Assembly: GCF_000512585.2 (NCBI RefSeq)
Contig: NC_089244.1
Location: 1,798,001 to 1,862,000 of the forward strand
DNA: 64,000 bases
DNA from: Kwoniella bestiolae CBS 10118
Lineage: Eukaryota > Basidiomycota > Tremellomycetes > Tremellales > Cryptococcaceae
Direction of reading: 5' to 3'
The notes under the pieces are model-generated. The model was not told where the DNA came from. It made no database searches and saw only the letters and a list, made by a program, of their open reading frames with translations. The translations under genes and the position numbers were made by a program. This document shows, piece after piece, positions 12,519 through 25,300 of this stretch (position 1 is the stretch's first letter; each line of letters opens with the position of its first letter).

Positions 12519-14496
12519 GAATGGAAAATGTTTGAAAAGGATGTCGATCATTGTGAAGTTGGAGATACACCGTATGAAACAAACTGTCAAATCGTCAGAT
12601 ATGTATACTGTATAGCTATTCAAGAATTGAAGTGTATGTTAGCAGTATAAGCAAGTCACTTACAATGAAAGAGAGAGAGAGTGAAACTGAAACGAACGAC
12701 GATAACCAACCAGTATTTATATCTTTTGAAACCTCTCTATGAGTCGGATATCCTTATCATCCATATGCATAATCTAATTAATTCCATATACTTGGTATTT
12801 CGTAATCGCATTTTCGAAAAGCTGGGGAAAATGTTACGATACGCATATCATCGCTGTCATAGTAAGAAAAGAAAAACGGTAGAAATGGATGATGACGTTA
12901 TGCAACGCTGGGAGATGGTGATACTGAATTTCTTGGTAAAGGAGTCAGTTTACAGATTGTTTCGCAGAACGCAAAATTCGGGAATTCCCATCATCACCAC
13001 TAGTTTTTGATGAATATATCCCTAAGGTGGTCCTCCCGACTGAGTTGGTATGGCAAGGCATGTACTATGTGAGGGGGGGACGATATTTACAATTACCGAT
13101 GGTGAGATTGTATCTGTGCATCGTGCACTAGACTACAAAAGTGTTCTGAAGGAAGGAAGGCATGTATCTGTCCTTTCTTATAGAAGATCGGGGTTTTCCA
13201 GAAAAAGAGAGCGGTGTCAACCCCAAAGAAGTGCACGCCCCAATCAACCCATCACATCACGTTTTGCAAGACAGAGGCCTGTGCGAGTACCAGATTTTGG
13301 GATAAAGGGATACAGGGTCGATTGGAGTGTTTATGGTTATCATCTGTCTCAGAATCTCAATGGTAGACTACCAGTACAGGCATGGTGTACATGCTTACCG
13401 CACGTATTGAGGTTGAGAGCGCCAAGAGGTTTTATACGATATCTCATCACTCGTTGAGATTTGTCTTTCCCTGAACACAGATAGATCGACTCGTCTGTGT
13501 GGTATATGCCCCACTCGTACACAATGCGTTCCAGAACTTCAGGCGCCGAGGACAGACTGAACGTCCAACTCTCGAGGCCTGGACCATATTGGTGGTCTGA
13601 CATCATCAAGTTGCAGCTTACGATTATCCCAAGCATGGGGTTTGGAATTGTTTCCCATCACGGTCGATCGTGCAAATGCTCCCTTTGCTGATCCGGTGAT
13701 GGTCTGAGATGTCCATGATCGGTGATCTTACCCAGCCAGTACCGTGTAGAAAAGACACCGCCATGACCTTCTACAGATAAATTACGCTAAAAAAGACACT
13801 ATCCACCTAATGATCCGATAGCGCATGTTGGCCGTGCGTACTGGATCCGACCGAAGCAACCGTCCGGATCTTCAAAGGTCACGATGAAGTGCACTGGTCG
13901 ATCCTTGAGATCACTGAGATGTAAAATTACCGTTGAGAAGGTTCCCAGTCCTAAATATGCCGAAAGATTTTCAATTCCTCGTCTGCATCCTTTCATTCTG
14001 TGTGACTCATCTGCGCGGCCATCAGGAAGACAATCGTTGTTTGACCTCCATTCTCGTTCCGATGTTGCATGATCGACCAAAAATACCTGTGCACCAGTCT
14101 GTGTGTCGATGTATGTTCTGCAAAGTCGCTGAAAGTCTCTCCCTGTGTGCTCATTTAGCACGCCGCATGGACAATCGTGCATCGCCTTGTCTTGTCATGC
14201 ATTCGACTGGGATAATCGAATGTCCTTTCCTTCTTTTTAACTCTGTCGATTAAAGTGCCACAATCCCCCTAAACGTGGCACTCTGTATACTCCGTCCAAC
14301 GGGTCAAAGTAGCGAAATGACGTCAATCCATTTCAAGTATATCCCCCAAACCAAAACTCAACTGTACGGTGGTACAACGATGGAATGTTTGCTTGAAATC
14401 AGAACGCCTTTCTTCTTCATTCTTCCATCTTATACATTCACCTTAACAACTTCACCTATACCGTCGTAAAGAATACACAAACACATACTTATCAAA
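12519..14496. other. 2-kb intergenic region with unassigned ORFs
   Basis: This gap separates two divergent genes. Several open frames of 95-135 codons occur. On the minus strand 13799-14182 (127 codons) and 13349-13636 (95 codons) have the most protein-like composition, the second with V-L-E-R-I-V-Y-E-W-G-I-Y and R-Y-R-I-K-P-L-G. I could not join them with convincing splice sites, and neither resembles a family I know. The last ~230 bp before 14497 should contain the promoter of the small plus-strand gene. Confidence 0.4.
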
Positions 14497-15076
14497 ATGG
14501 CTCCCGCTGGTACTCAATCTCCTTCTTCAGAGAAACCCGACCCTTTGGTACCGGGTGGTGGAAAACAGATGACTCAAGCTGATCAACGACCTGGTGAGCT
14601 GATTACACCACCATATCCACCCTCTCCCTCCATTTCGTACTACCCCACTCCTCGTCCTCCTGCATCATTGAAGATCAGTGCATGTATTGATGATTTCGTG
14701 ATTTGATCATTGTAGAGTCGTCCGGTCAAAACCCCGGTCCCGCTCCTGGTGAACAAACTTCTGGTGGTGTTTCCGCTGAAGCTTTGAAGGTGAGTTTGGA
14801 GACAGACATCCCGCTCGAAAATATCCTTTTATGAATCATTGCTGCTCCATACCCTCCATGACGACAGTGTTCAGCCATGGTCAGGTGGGCATGGCGTTTG
14901 TGATCACGTACACGAAACCTGTCTCTTCACTGTTCTACCAGCATCACCTTCATTCCTCGTCTTTCACCTGTCCGTACACTTCGTTGCTCATCCAGCTGAC
15001 TCACCTTCGACAGACCGCCCAACAATCCGCATCCGCCGTCGAAGCTGAATCCCGAAAGGACGTTGAGACTGCCTAA
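14497..15076 (+). CDS. Small disordered protein of unknown function (77 aa)
   Basis: Three exons, 14497-14593, 14716-14789 and 15014-15076, join in phase to a 77-residue protein. The start M-A-P-A-G-T-Q-S follows an A-rich leader (TATCAAAATGG), a good fungal start context. The product is rich in Gly, Pro, Ser, Gln and Glu, with a short charged helix-prone end (A-V-E-A-E-S-R-K-D-V-E-T-A). There is no signal peptide, membrane segment or cysteine pattern. I do not recognise a family. The clean three-exon frame and good start context are the reasons for calling it a gene. It may belong to the small stress-associated hydrophilic proteins common in fungi, but that is a guess from composition only. 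Confidence 0.6.
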
Positions 15077-15463
15077 TCGCAAGGAAGCCGGTACAAAATG
15101 GACAGAGAGAAGTAGTTCTAAATATCGTATGAAGTCACACATGCATATAAAGTAAATTGGTATCTGTCTCATCGTCTCCTTCTCCAGAGCGTGGTCATTT
15201 CCACGACCACCAACGCTGCCAGCGATATCCCAATGCTCCCATCGCTAGTCTCGGCATGGTTATGAGATGCATGGACGGTGATTGGGTGTAAATCATCGGT
15301 CCGGTAGTAACCGGATGAACAACTTGCAATTGGGTCTGCCCATCACTGTACATCTTCGCATCGCATATTATACATCTTTATATATGTATCTCTTTCTGAC
15401 CTAGCATCAGACATCACTTGTAGTGTATAGAAATAGGTAGAACCAGGTCTAGAAGTCGACAAA
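15077..15463. promoter_or_regulatory. Upstream region of the lactate dehydrogenase gene
   Basis: 387 bp between two plus-strand genes. It should contain the 3' end of the small gene and the promoter of the next one. A TATA-like run lies at about 15378-15388 (TTTATATATG), roughly 80 bp before the ATG at 15464. I see no other motif I can name. Confidence 0.45.
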
Positions 15464-18308
15464 ATGACAGCTCAAAAAGGTGTCGATGGCAAGGAAGTCG
15501 CAAAGCACAATAGTAGGGAGAATGTGAGTGTTCCTTGATGCAACTCGACACGGTCAATTCTGATATGAAAGCGAGCAGGGCGTATGGATCGTAGTACATG
15601 GTACGTTACCCATAACATATAACGAGAGGTAGAAAAAGGTTTAATGGGAAGATTGGTGATAGGCAAAGTGTACGATGTGACTGATTTCTTGGATGTGAGT
15701 TTGTTTGTGTCCAATCTGTACGAGTGCGAAAGGAAACGAAGCTGATAGCCGTTCATACGTGTAGGAGCATCCTGGTAAGCTCATATTCCTGAACGGTGCT
15801 CAAGAGATCTCAGAGCTGACTGGATTGTATAGGCGGTGCCGAGATCATACTGTGAGTTTACCGTCATGAAGGTGAATGCAAACAGACCGGATGTCTGACC
15901 GAGTGAATAGACGATATGCCGGTATGGATGCGACTGAGGAGTATGAGGTGAGTCCATTCACATGCAAGCTCGGTGGACATACTCTGATGATACGTACACA
16001 GCCCATACACCCCCCAGATGCCATCATAGACAACCTCGGTTCGTCCCATCCTACCTCTCAATCCTACTTCTTCGACTAATCTAGACATCACCTCAGACCC
16101 ATCAAAGCATCTCGGTCCCCTCATTCCGTCCACACTCCCTCCCCCACCGGTCTCAGCTTCAGCCCCACCTCCAACGTCTGTGGCTATCCGGCAAAAGACC
16201 AATGAACCGCTGGCAGGAGGCGAGGAGGAATATGCTAAACCGCCTTTGGAGGAGATATTGAGTTTGCACGATTTCGAGGCTGTCGCTAGGAGGACGATGG
16301 GTAAGAGGGGGTGGAACTATTACAGTTCGTGAGTTGTTGCCTTTCCATATGTTCGCAATATTCTGCTGCTGGGGTGAGCTGATTTGTGTGCTGGTAGGGG
16401 TGCGGATGATGAGATTACCATGGTGAGCTACCCGCAGTCCATCGTAAGGAAAAGGATACGATGGTTGTACACTGATATACTCGACGATTAGAGAGAAAAT
16501 CATAACGCATATCATCGGTGAGTGCCTCCAATCCATCAGTTCAGGCTGGGATGCTAACCCGACTATATCTACAGGGTATGGTTTCGACCTCGGATCTTGC
16601 GAAATGTCGGTACGGTCGATTACTCCTCCACTATATTGGGCTACAAGACTTCCATGCCAGTCTACATCACCGCTACTGCTCTAGGTGAGTAACCTTTCCG
16701 GAAATGATCGGTTTGCGGGGAGCAGTCTTAACATATGTTCACGTGTGCCCAGGTAAACTTGGTCATCCAGAAGGAGAAGTCACTTTGACCAGAGCAGCAG
16801 GGAAACACAATGTCATCCAGATGGTACGTTCTGCTAATCACCTCGTCACGCTCAGCGCTAATTTGATACGATACGGTAGATACCTACCCTCGCGTCATGC
16901 TCGTTCGACGAGATGGTGGATGCTGCTATTCCGAATCAGGTACAATTCCTACAGCTGTGAGTTATCGTTCAAAGCATCGTCCACTGCATTCTCCCCAATT
17001 TGACGTGTTCGTTTCCAAACTGATCTTCTGACCGTGTCGGTGCAGCTACGTCAACTCGGATCGATCGAGGACCAAAAAAATCATCAAGCACGCCGCTGAG
17101 AGAGGCGTGAAAGCTCTGTTCATCACTGTTGATGCTCCTCAATTGGGCAGACGGGAGAAGGTGGGTTGCTACATCGATCAAATGTGTTATCATCATCTTC
17201 ATATTCTAGCCGTCATTCAACCATTTCGTGTCATGCGGTAGATGATGGGACGAGTCGGTGCTGATACCTCGTTTGGTGAATGCCATAGGACATGCGAACC
17301 AAATTCGTCGGTAATGCCTCGTCCCAACAAACCCAAGGAGGTGACAACTTCAAGCGAGACCAAGGAGCCGCACGAGCCATCTCGTCGTTCATCGACCCGT
17401 CATTGAACTGGAATGATCTGGCCGAGCTGAAGGAAGCAGCCGGGGAGATGAAGGTCATCTTGAAAGGTGTGCAGTCATGGGAAGATGCGGTGATGGCGGC
17501 TGAGTATGGATGTGATGGTGTGGTGTTGAGTAATCATGGGTGGGTGGATTCTCTGTGCAATGTGCCTTTCGACCATATTCTCTCTTATCTTGCCATACTG
17601 CTCTCGACATGTTCTCGTTGCAACAGTGGGTAGGAGACAGTAGGAGCTGATATCCGTTTAATCAGTGGTCGTCAACTTGACTTCGCCCCCTCTCCTCTAA
17701 CGATCTTACCCCAAGTAGTCTCCATTCTCAAACAACGAGGATACATGACTCCCTCAAGACCTTTCGAAGTATTCATCGACGGAGGTGTGAGGAGAGCTAC
17801 GGATGTGCTCAAGGCTATTGCGCTGGGAGCGACGGCTGTGGGGATTGGGAGACCAATGATCTACGCTATGAGCACTTACGGGGAGGACGGGGTCAGTAGG
17901 GCGTTTGAGATATTGAAGGTTAGTCCATCGCCTATCGCCCTGTCACCAGGACAGTGATGCTGCTGTCACTTCTGGTCTGCATCACATCTTAGATGAGCGA
18001 CTACATCTGGTTGTGTTCATGGACATACCACTGATACAAATTCTGACAACAGGACGAATTCGAAATGAACATGCGATTGATCGGCGCACCGACCTTGTCT
18101 GACGTGGTGCCTAACATGGTGGATATTTCGTCTTTGAACGCTGCGAGTGGTGGTATAACAATGTACGAGGAGAACTGTGAGTTGAATCCTTCTCTGTACT
18201 CCTTGCCTGGGTAGTGTCTATGCACTTGATAGAGGACAATATGACTGATCGATGGGTGTGATGATAGACGAAAGGATGTTACCTGTAGGAGTTAAAGCCA
18301 GACTTTAG
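15464..18308 (+). CDS. Cytochrome b2-type L-lactate dehydrogenase (cytochrome c-reducing), no evident presequence
   Basis: Flavocytochrome expected to oxidise L-lactate to pyruvate. Eighteen exons keep phase: 15464-15523, 15579-15600, 15663-15694, 15766-15775, 15833-15851, 15911-15947, 16002-16038, 16085-16328, 16398-16422, 16492-16517, 16575-16684, 16753-16823, 16880-16956, 17046-17160, 17289-17539, 17666-17918, 18053-18176 and 18268-18308 (517 residues). Residues ~8-80 form a cytochrome b5-like domain with heme ligands H40 (H-P-G-G) and H63 (P-I-H-P-P-D), the same 23-residue spacing as yeast Cyb2. The FMN domain follows, with M-K-V-I-L-K-G-V and the catalytic S-N-H-G-G-R-Q-L-D (H378, R381), then F-I-D-G-G-V-R-R and G-I-G-R-P. 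The protein begins almost directly with the heme domain, unlike yeast Cyb2 with its ~80-residue presequence. Another 2-hydroxy-acid substrate (mandelate-like) cannot be excluded. Confidence 0.92.
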
Positions 18309-18806
18309 TGGGTCTCGGTGGACGATATCGACACGATGAGGGGAAGGCTAGATGCCGAAGAATAGATGACATCTTGTATACTATCTTATCTGAATTATCG
18401 TATGAATGTATCTCTTTGGGTTATGGGAATGCACATGAAATACATAAAATCAAGTTCATATCCTATTCTATTCTTCCTTTCCTTCAGGCAAACATTACTG
18501 ATCATTGTTTCTCTTCCATTCTATGAACAAGTACTCCCATTCTTACATGGCTCTACGTTTCCAAACGCTTATAACACGAATTATATATAAAATTCTGCTA
18601 CAATATATCTACTTTGAATTCAATAACAAGAAATGTGAGAAAATTTGAGAGCGGAATCGAGAGGCAACTTGCGGTACTTGTTTCGTAATGACCATACCAG
18701 TGATTGAACGTTATTTCCGTTTTCTTTTTTATGTTGGTCGATCATACCCCAGCAATATGCGCTTCACACGGCCGACAGCGACGAGGTGTCGTATGAAAGA
18801 TTCATT
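18309..18806. other. Intergenic between convergent genes
   Basis: 498 bp between the stop codons of the lactate dehydrogenase and the Zn2Cys6 factor. AT-rich with several TATAT and TTTATA runs near 18570-18610, consistent with polyadenylation regions for both genes. No open frame of note. Confidence 0.55.
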
Positions 18807-21800
18807 TTATTCTTCCGAGAGTTTCTCGAGTTTCTCGACATATGCGCCACTACACCCATAACTCGGAATCAGATCTCACTCACATCGTTGATAAATTGTA
18901 GCGCTACTCACATGATCTTACAGTGCTGACTCAGCTTCCTAAACCCATCAATGATCACTTCGACCTGGTTCATACACTTCTTCGATTCTAATAAATGAAA
19001 TTACACCCCGATATCAGCCTTTCTGTTCGCACAATTTCAGTGAGAGAGGCCAACGATCAATCAACGTACCTTCGACCTGACCCAACTTCTCCAAGATCCT
19101 CGAACCATCAATCAACTTGACTACGACACCATAGCACGGGCTCATCCCATACGGCCCACTGATCCCTCCTCGATGTCTCCCCGAAGATTTGTTATCGGGT
19201 ATCTGGCTGTTGATCCCTGCGAATGTTGCTGGGGGTGTATCTGTGCCGGCACCGAATTGAGTTGGCGATGAAGGAGGATTAGGAGAAGTCACCACTCGTT
19301 CATAGTACGTTTGTAGCGTTTTGATCAATCCAGCACATTCGAATGCCAGGCCCAGGCCTACCGATCGGTCAATCTCGTTATCGAGGGGATGTAGGTGCAT
19401 TCGAGCGGTTTTGAGACACAGGGCCTACAGTATGCATCATTGCATGTCAGCTGAATCCATTTGTCTTTTTTCTGTCGTGTGGGAAATGACCTCTATCAGG
19501 AGGGGTTATACTCACAACAATAGGAATATCAGGTTCAGCCCACGTATGATTCAGTATGAATTTCGCAGTCCATTCTTCGGGGATGTGGCTTTCGAGCCAG
19601 ATGGATGTTTCCATTATTTCTTTGTACGCTGTTGGATAATGCTCGCGCGGTGTGAACTTCTGAGAGGTACCGAACAATCCCATGGATCGGAAGGACGATG
19701 CCAGAGATTCCGGTGGTTGATCGAGAAGGGTCATCGACCTGTAGATCAAGGTCTCTGCGGCTATGATGAAACAGCTGGAAAATTGGGCTTTGTCAGCTAC
19801 GCCGAGTCGAGACGTCGTTTCACACTCACAATATCGATTTAGGAGGAATTGGGTTATCTCGATAAGGCAGATCGTACAAATCCCGTAGAGTCATATCGGG
19901 TTCCGAGTGTAATATATCCTAGCATTGAGTCTGATCAGCTACGGTGCACAGGTTCTATTTCGGAAGAATCAGTACTCACAGAAAAGTAATCTTCCCTTGA
20001 TCGAGGCAGAGGCGTAATGATCTCTTCGTCTCTTAGCGTTGATGGCCAACCATGAGTGATACATCCGCCTTTATCGTTACCCCAAGCTGACCAGCTGCAA
20101 TTGTGATGTTAGAACACTGTCAACCGAGTACTACATCCAGACATGAGGCCACTTACAAAGCGTGAATTCTTTCGGCCAACTCCCACTGACTGGTAGGAGG
20201 ATCAAGCAAGTATTTTGGTTTACCCTCATACGCCGCTTGCAGCTCTGGATTGAATATCGAGGATGGGATCCGGTGTAGTCCACAAGCAACGCAGAGTCTA
20301 CCGAGAGACTTCAGCAATCGCATTGATGCAGATCAATCGAATGAAATGCATGTCACTTACGCAATGGTTTTACAGGAAAATTGAAATCCCTCGTGCACTC
20401 TACCTTGAGTGAACAGCCACTTTGAGAGATTCTTGCTCGCCCTGATGGCATCGACCAACCTATCTTGCTTTCTTATGGATATCTCCAATTTTGAACTTGC
20501 GATCTTGAAGAGTGGCTCAGCGAGTTTACGAATACTGGGAACGTAAGATTCTGTGGCTGCTATCGTGCACTGTGGTAGATAACAACGGCGCTACTGTATC
20601 AGCAGCTTTGCCAATTCTGATGGACGAAAGGGTCCAGCTCACCATCGAGAAGACCAGACAAGGGTGAGGCCTTTGTTTCTCGGGTAAAGCGAGTCTGCTT
20701 CGGAACTCTTCTTCGCTGAACATTTCAGATCCGTACAATGGTCGAGGTGTGTCCGTTCCGAAGAAGAGATCAAGTCTGAAGTCATGAAATCAGCATTTTG
20801 CCCAACTCTCGACTGAGGAGAAAAGTCGGGTCAGACTTACAGATAATCTCTGGCACCCTCGCTCAGCTCCTTCGCTCTGATAGCTTTCGCCTCGGACCTC
20901 ACAGATTTCTTGACTTGCATGACACTGCGGACGACCTCTGAAGTGTCTGTTATCCCAAAATTCGGGGGGATGACCGTCTTCGAACTGAGAGCTTCCAACC
21001 AGTTGGAACCCATATTATCGTTTGAGAGAATTCCGGGATGTGTCTGATTGAGGTTGGGAACTAATCCTAGAGGCTTGAGAGGCGACATCGCATCGACAGG
21101 AGTTAAAGGGGAATGTCCGAGTGGAAGATTGATATTGAGCCCATTGACTCCAGTGGCTGGCGATGACGAGTGATTAATGAGATTCGGAGGAGTAGGCGAA
21201 GCGGTAGAGTCGTGCGATGGAGCACGAGATGATGCTGCAGATCCATTGGCAGTAGATGGGATAGAAGTGTCAAATAACCCATTGACCGGAGGGGAATCTG
21301 ACGGGTTAAGGAAAGAGATATTGTCGGATGATCCTAGCATCTGCCACGGCAAGTTACCTTGATGTATCTGAGTAGTGGGCAATTGGTTGCTCGGAAATAC
21401 AGGCTGATGGTTGACTTGATTAAGGTGGAAGAAAGAGTTCGTTGCCGATGAAGGCCAAGGCCAAGCGGACAGAGGCATATCGTTGATGTCCACCAGCTGA
21501 TCCGAATCAGGGTTCAACAGTTGATCCACGGCATTTGGACTGGGTGTCTCAGCATGTCCAGTAGGAAGCTGAGGTTGCTGGAATCCAAGAAGGTTGTACC
21601 CGGCAAAGTTGGGGATACCATTATCTTGCCCAACCGTGCTGCTAGAGGAGGATAAGGGTATCTGACCAAGCAAATTATCGAAATCGATTGGACCTAGACC
21701 GGAAGCAGCCGCTCTTCGTATGACTGCTTCTCGGAAGTCCTGCTCGTCCATCTCAGCTGGAAAGGAGTCAAACCGTTTCACATGAGCGTTAGGTCACAGG

Positions 21801-22307
21801 CAATCCGTCAAACAGACAGAACTCACCAAGCTTCTTCTCGAGCTTCTCGACTCTCGAAGCGGGACGTACAGCATCATAGACGCATCGATCTTTACGTTTG
21901 GCGCATTGATCGCACATAGGCTTCTGGGCCGAGCATTTCTGTAAGAACAGAAGGAAGTCTCAGCTTATGAACCTTGGAACAGGGGAGATGGGAACACTTA
22001 CAAGCTTTTTAGCTCGACACATAAGACATGCGTCACCTCGTCGAAGTGGTTGACCGGGAGCTGAAGACATTCAAGCAAACTTAAGATCAGGCTTCTCATC
22101 ACATTGTTAAGTGCATAGCAAGATGACACCGTGACTAGACCAGAGGATCAAGGATGGGGAGCAGGAAATAAAGGATAGGAAGAATGCAAATTTACCTCGT
22201 CGTCTACCATGTTGATGGTACCCAATTTTAGCAGTTTCATCGTTCTCATCTCGTTGATGATGGACATGATCGTGTTCATGCTTATGTGATCCAGCTATAG
22301 GAGGCAT
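18807..22307 (-). CDS. Zn2Cys6 fungal transcription factor
   Basis: Nuclear DNA-binding regulator; target unknown. Thirteen exons join in phase: 22196-22307, 22002-22060, 21827-21938, 20841-21756, 20643-20775, 20361-20569, 20157-20297, 19980-20094, 19830-19918, 19516-19774, 19070-19424, 18912-18987 and 18807-18849 (872 residues). The binuclear zinc cluster has Cys at 49, 52, 59, 66, 69 and 76 with the usual basic loop (R-A-K-K-L-K-C), followed by a linker and a short coiled coil (R-V-E-K-L-E-K-K-L). A 300-residue Asn/Pro/Ser-rich stretch comes next. The rest resembles the fungal-specific middle homology domain: Y-L-L-D-L-F-F, G-R-V-H-E-G-F-Q-F ... A-C-G-L-H-R-I, and W-E-L-A-E-R-I-H-A-L-F-W. 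It ends in G-A-Y-V-E-K-L-E-K-L-S-E-E. The N-terminal 35 residues are His/Asp/Glu-rich. The ATG at 22307 is the nearest in-frame start; a longer open frame continues upstream. Confidence 0.88.
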
Positions 22308-25300
22308 CTTGGTCTCTGTTATACTGTGTTTGTGTTTATGACTTGGAGATTTGCGGGGTCTTGCAGAGTTTGAGTGTGGCGGACTATCCTCGTTCAGCTT
22401 CTTCGAACGTACTTGTGCTATATGTATATGTAGGTAGTCCAACGAAAAAGAGAAGTTATCAAAGAGAGAGAGAGAAGGAAGAATGGAAGATGATCCAATC
22501 GATCGATGAGTGTATGTATAGATGTATCGAGAAAGAGACACGATCAATGATTGTAAATCAAGGATTAATTAAAAAAAAGAGTGTTGTAAAGGACGTGTGT
22601 TTTGATGGGTGGATTGGATGATGAGCAAAACCATCAAACCACGTTGACAAGTGGTCAAAGAGCCGCGTTGATCGGAAGATTAAGGTGTCGCCGACGGGTT
22701 ACACAGAAGTCAAGTCCCGTGCCGTGTAGTAGATGTATGCGAAGAAGGTAAGAGTGAATTGAGAGGAAGATGGATGGGAGGATGGATACGTGGATGATTA
22801 TATTTCGAGCAAGAGCACCACCGGTGAAGTTGGTCGAGGTGAATGAGGTCCGATGGCAAAGGCGAAAACAAGGAGAATAAGGGATAAGAGAATAAACAGT
22901 TTCAGCTTTATAGATCTTGTAGACTAACGAAGATTGATGATTGATGCGCACAGCCAGATATGTGATAGGTTGGGTAACCGTCGGGATTGAATGTATGGGG
23001 GTTTAAGAGGGAAGAGAGTTTGGATCTCATGGAGTACCGTTATATAGATTGGAAAGAGACTCACTCATACTTGCTATGCTATGCTGATGGAATGGTATTG
23101 TATAGATATATATCTCCTATCAATCTTAGAGGCGATATGGAAAGCGACGAGAGAGGCGATGTCAGAATGAATGACGATGGAGTTGGAAAGATATATGAAT
23201 GAATGTAGGTTGAGGTTGAGGTCGATCCCACGGAGATGTACAATCGAGTTATGATGTTACTTGTTCTTGGTAATCATATACCGTATAGTCAAAGGACCCC
23301 ACTCCACCTCGCTTGTGATTGTGTTGACAATAGCAATGAGATTGAGAGCACGGAGATTGACCACTTGTTTCGAGTGATATTGAGAATGGATACCTCGCTT
23401 AACGTTATTGATACAGTATGTTCGATTGATATCGATTGGATAACCTAGTTTAGGTTTTTTGTCTTCTGTCGGATCCCGATCACCGGTGATGTAATGCTGT
23501 AATGCTGTTTATCTTCTAAAATGGCGATGAGACGATCTTCTTTTGGTTTAGGATTGGGTGTCAGTTGATGCGATATATTCGGACACAGGTCTTGGTCGAT
23601 CTTTCTATATTATTATGATGCCTTGTGATGGTGCATAGGCATAATCAATACCATGCACACCCAGTGGGGGAAGGCGCAGTTCTCGTTTTATTTTGGTGAG
23701 AAGCTGCATGTACTTTTTATACACAGTACTCGTACAGGCAGGCAAATGACGGAGATTGGTAAATCCAGTCCAGTCGAGTCCAGTCAGATCTGACAGGTAC
23801 AGACCTGATTGTACCTTTTTGGTTTTCGTTTTCTTGATTGAGGTACAGTACTGCACTGTGAGAGCGGTGTATCCAATGCGGTGTATTATCAATCCAATCC
23901 AGTCCAATGCAATCGCCGTTTCAACAAAAGAGTCACAGCGCCTTTCTGTTTGACTCGAGTAAGCTTAAACGTTTGTCGTCGTCATGCACAGTGCGTTATC
24001 GTGTGTTTAGGCCAAAGGAATGGGTCGAGACGTCGTTTATGGGTGAGGTTTGACCCATATGGCTCACCTATGGGAATGGGTGGAGTTTTATCGTCAATCT
24101 CCGTTGTTTGCCAAGTCAATCTTGGTCCGTGCGATACCAGTGATATGATGTGATCGTTACAGGTTGATGTTGTAGATAGATGGCGATCTTCCCGACGTAC
24201 CTGTGATGTGTGGTGTTTGTCAATCAAACGAGCTATCTCGAACCCCTCGTTTAGGTGAAATCGGATCTACTGTACCTCGAATGTGTGGAAGAGGACCGTC
24301 TCGTTTTTCTTTTCCATGCATCGACATTATATATGTATGTACCATGTCGACTGGTACCTATACCCTCCTCCACATGCATATCTCTTCGCAAGCTACTGTC
24401 TGTACAAGGACATGGAAACGAGAACGCAAGCGCTAAAAACAGATTTCCTGTGTATCTTAGTCAGCTTGACTAACGATCGATAACAGGCACTGGATGTTGA
24501 GTATCTGTAGTACCCTTTCAATTTACATCCGAGGGGAACCAGTGTATTTAGATTTAAACTCTTTAGACTTGATACTGTCTCTGTCTCTTGTGTGATCTGA
24601 CCCTGTTAGCTCCATGTTCTATGCGGTGCATCGAGGTACATCATGTACGTCACGACGATGCTATGCCATAGGTTGTCGACTACCGTACGTGGTTTGTCCT
24701 GTACGATTGACCGATTTTGAGTCGTACCGGCAAGTAGTAAGAGTAAATTTAGCCTAGCCCCTGAATGAGAATGACTTGATCTTTCGGGATTCGCACAATT
24801 CCGACCAATATGTACTGGTACATAGTCAGCTTTGGGTCCGGAGGGGGAGGGAAGGGGGTTATGTAATGATCGAGTAGAGATAGGAAATAACCCTCAATCA
24901 ATCTTCAAATAGGCGCCTGCTTGGGAGACGGACATGAATATGGATGGATCAGGGATTGATATTCTTGGTGTTTGATCGAGTCGGAATGGATGTAATGGGG
25001 GAGGTGTAGGGGATGGATCTGGTCAATGGGATACATATTAGGGAGTAGTGTACCTCGCCTTGCGAATTGCTATACTGCATGCACTTGGTGACTTGACTTG
25101 AAGCAGATGCGATATTTCTTTTAGGTCCGAGACGCATGAGTTGAAGGCACTGATCAGAATTAGTACTATACTGCAAAGTATGACGACTGACTCTTTGCAT
25201 GCGTTTCGTCTCTATACCTCCTTCCCTCTTTCAGATGGATACCATCTAGTATCATACAAGACGTTAATCAGTCTAGTCATAAGTTGAAGTGAAGCACCAG

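Noticed and set aside
23605..24483. Several overlapping 65-100-codon frames on both strands.
   Set aside because: No start context, splice logic or family resemblance; typical of random frames in non-coding DNA.
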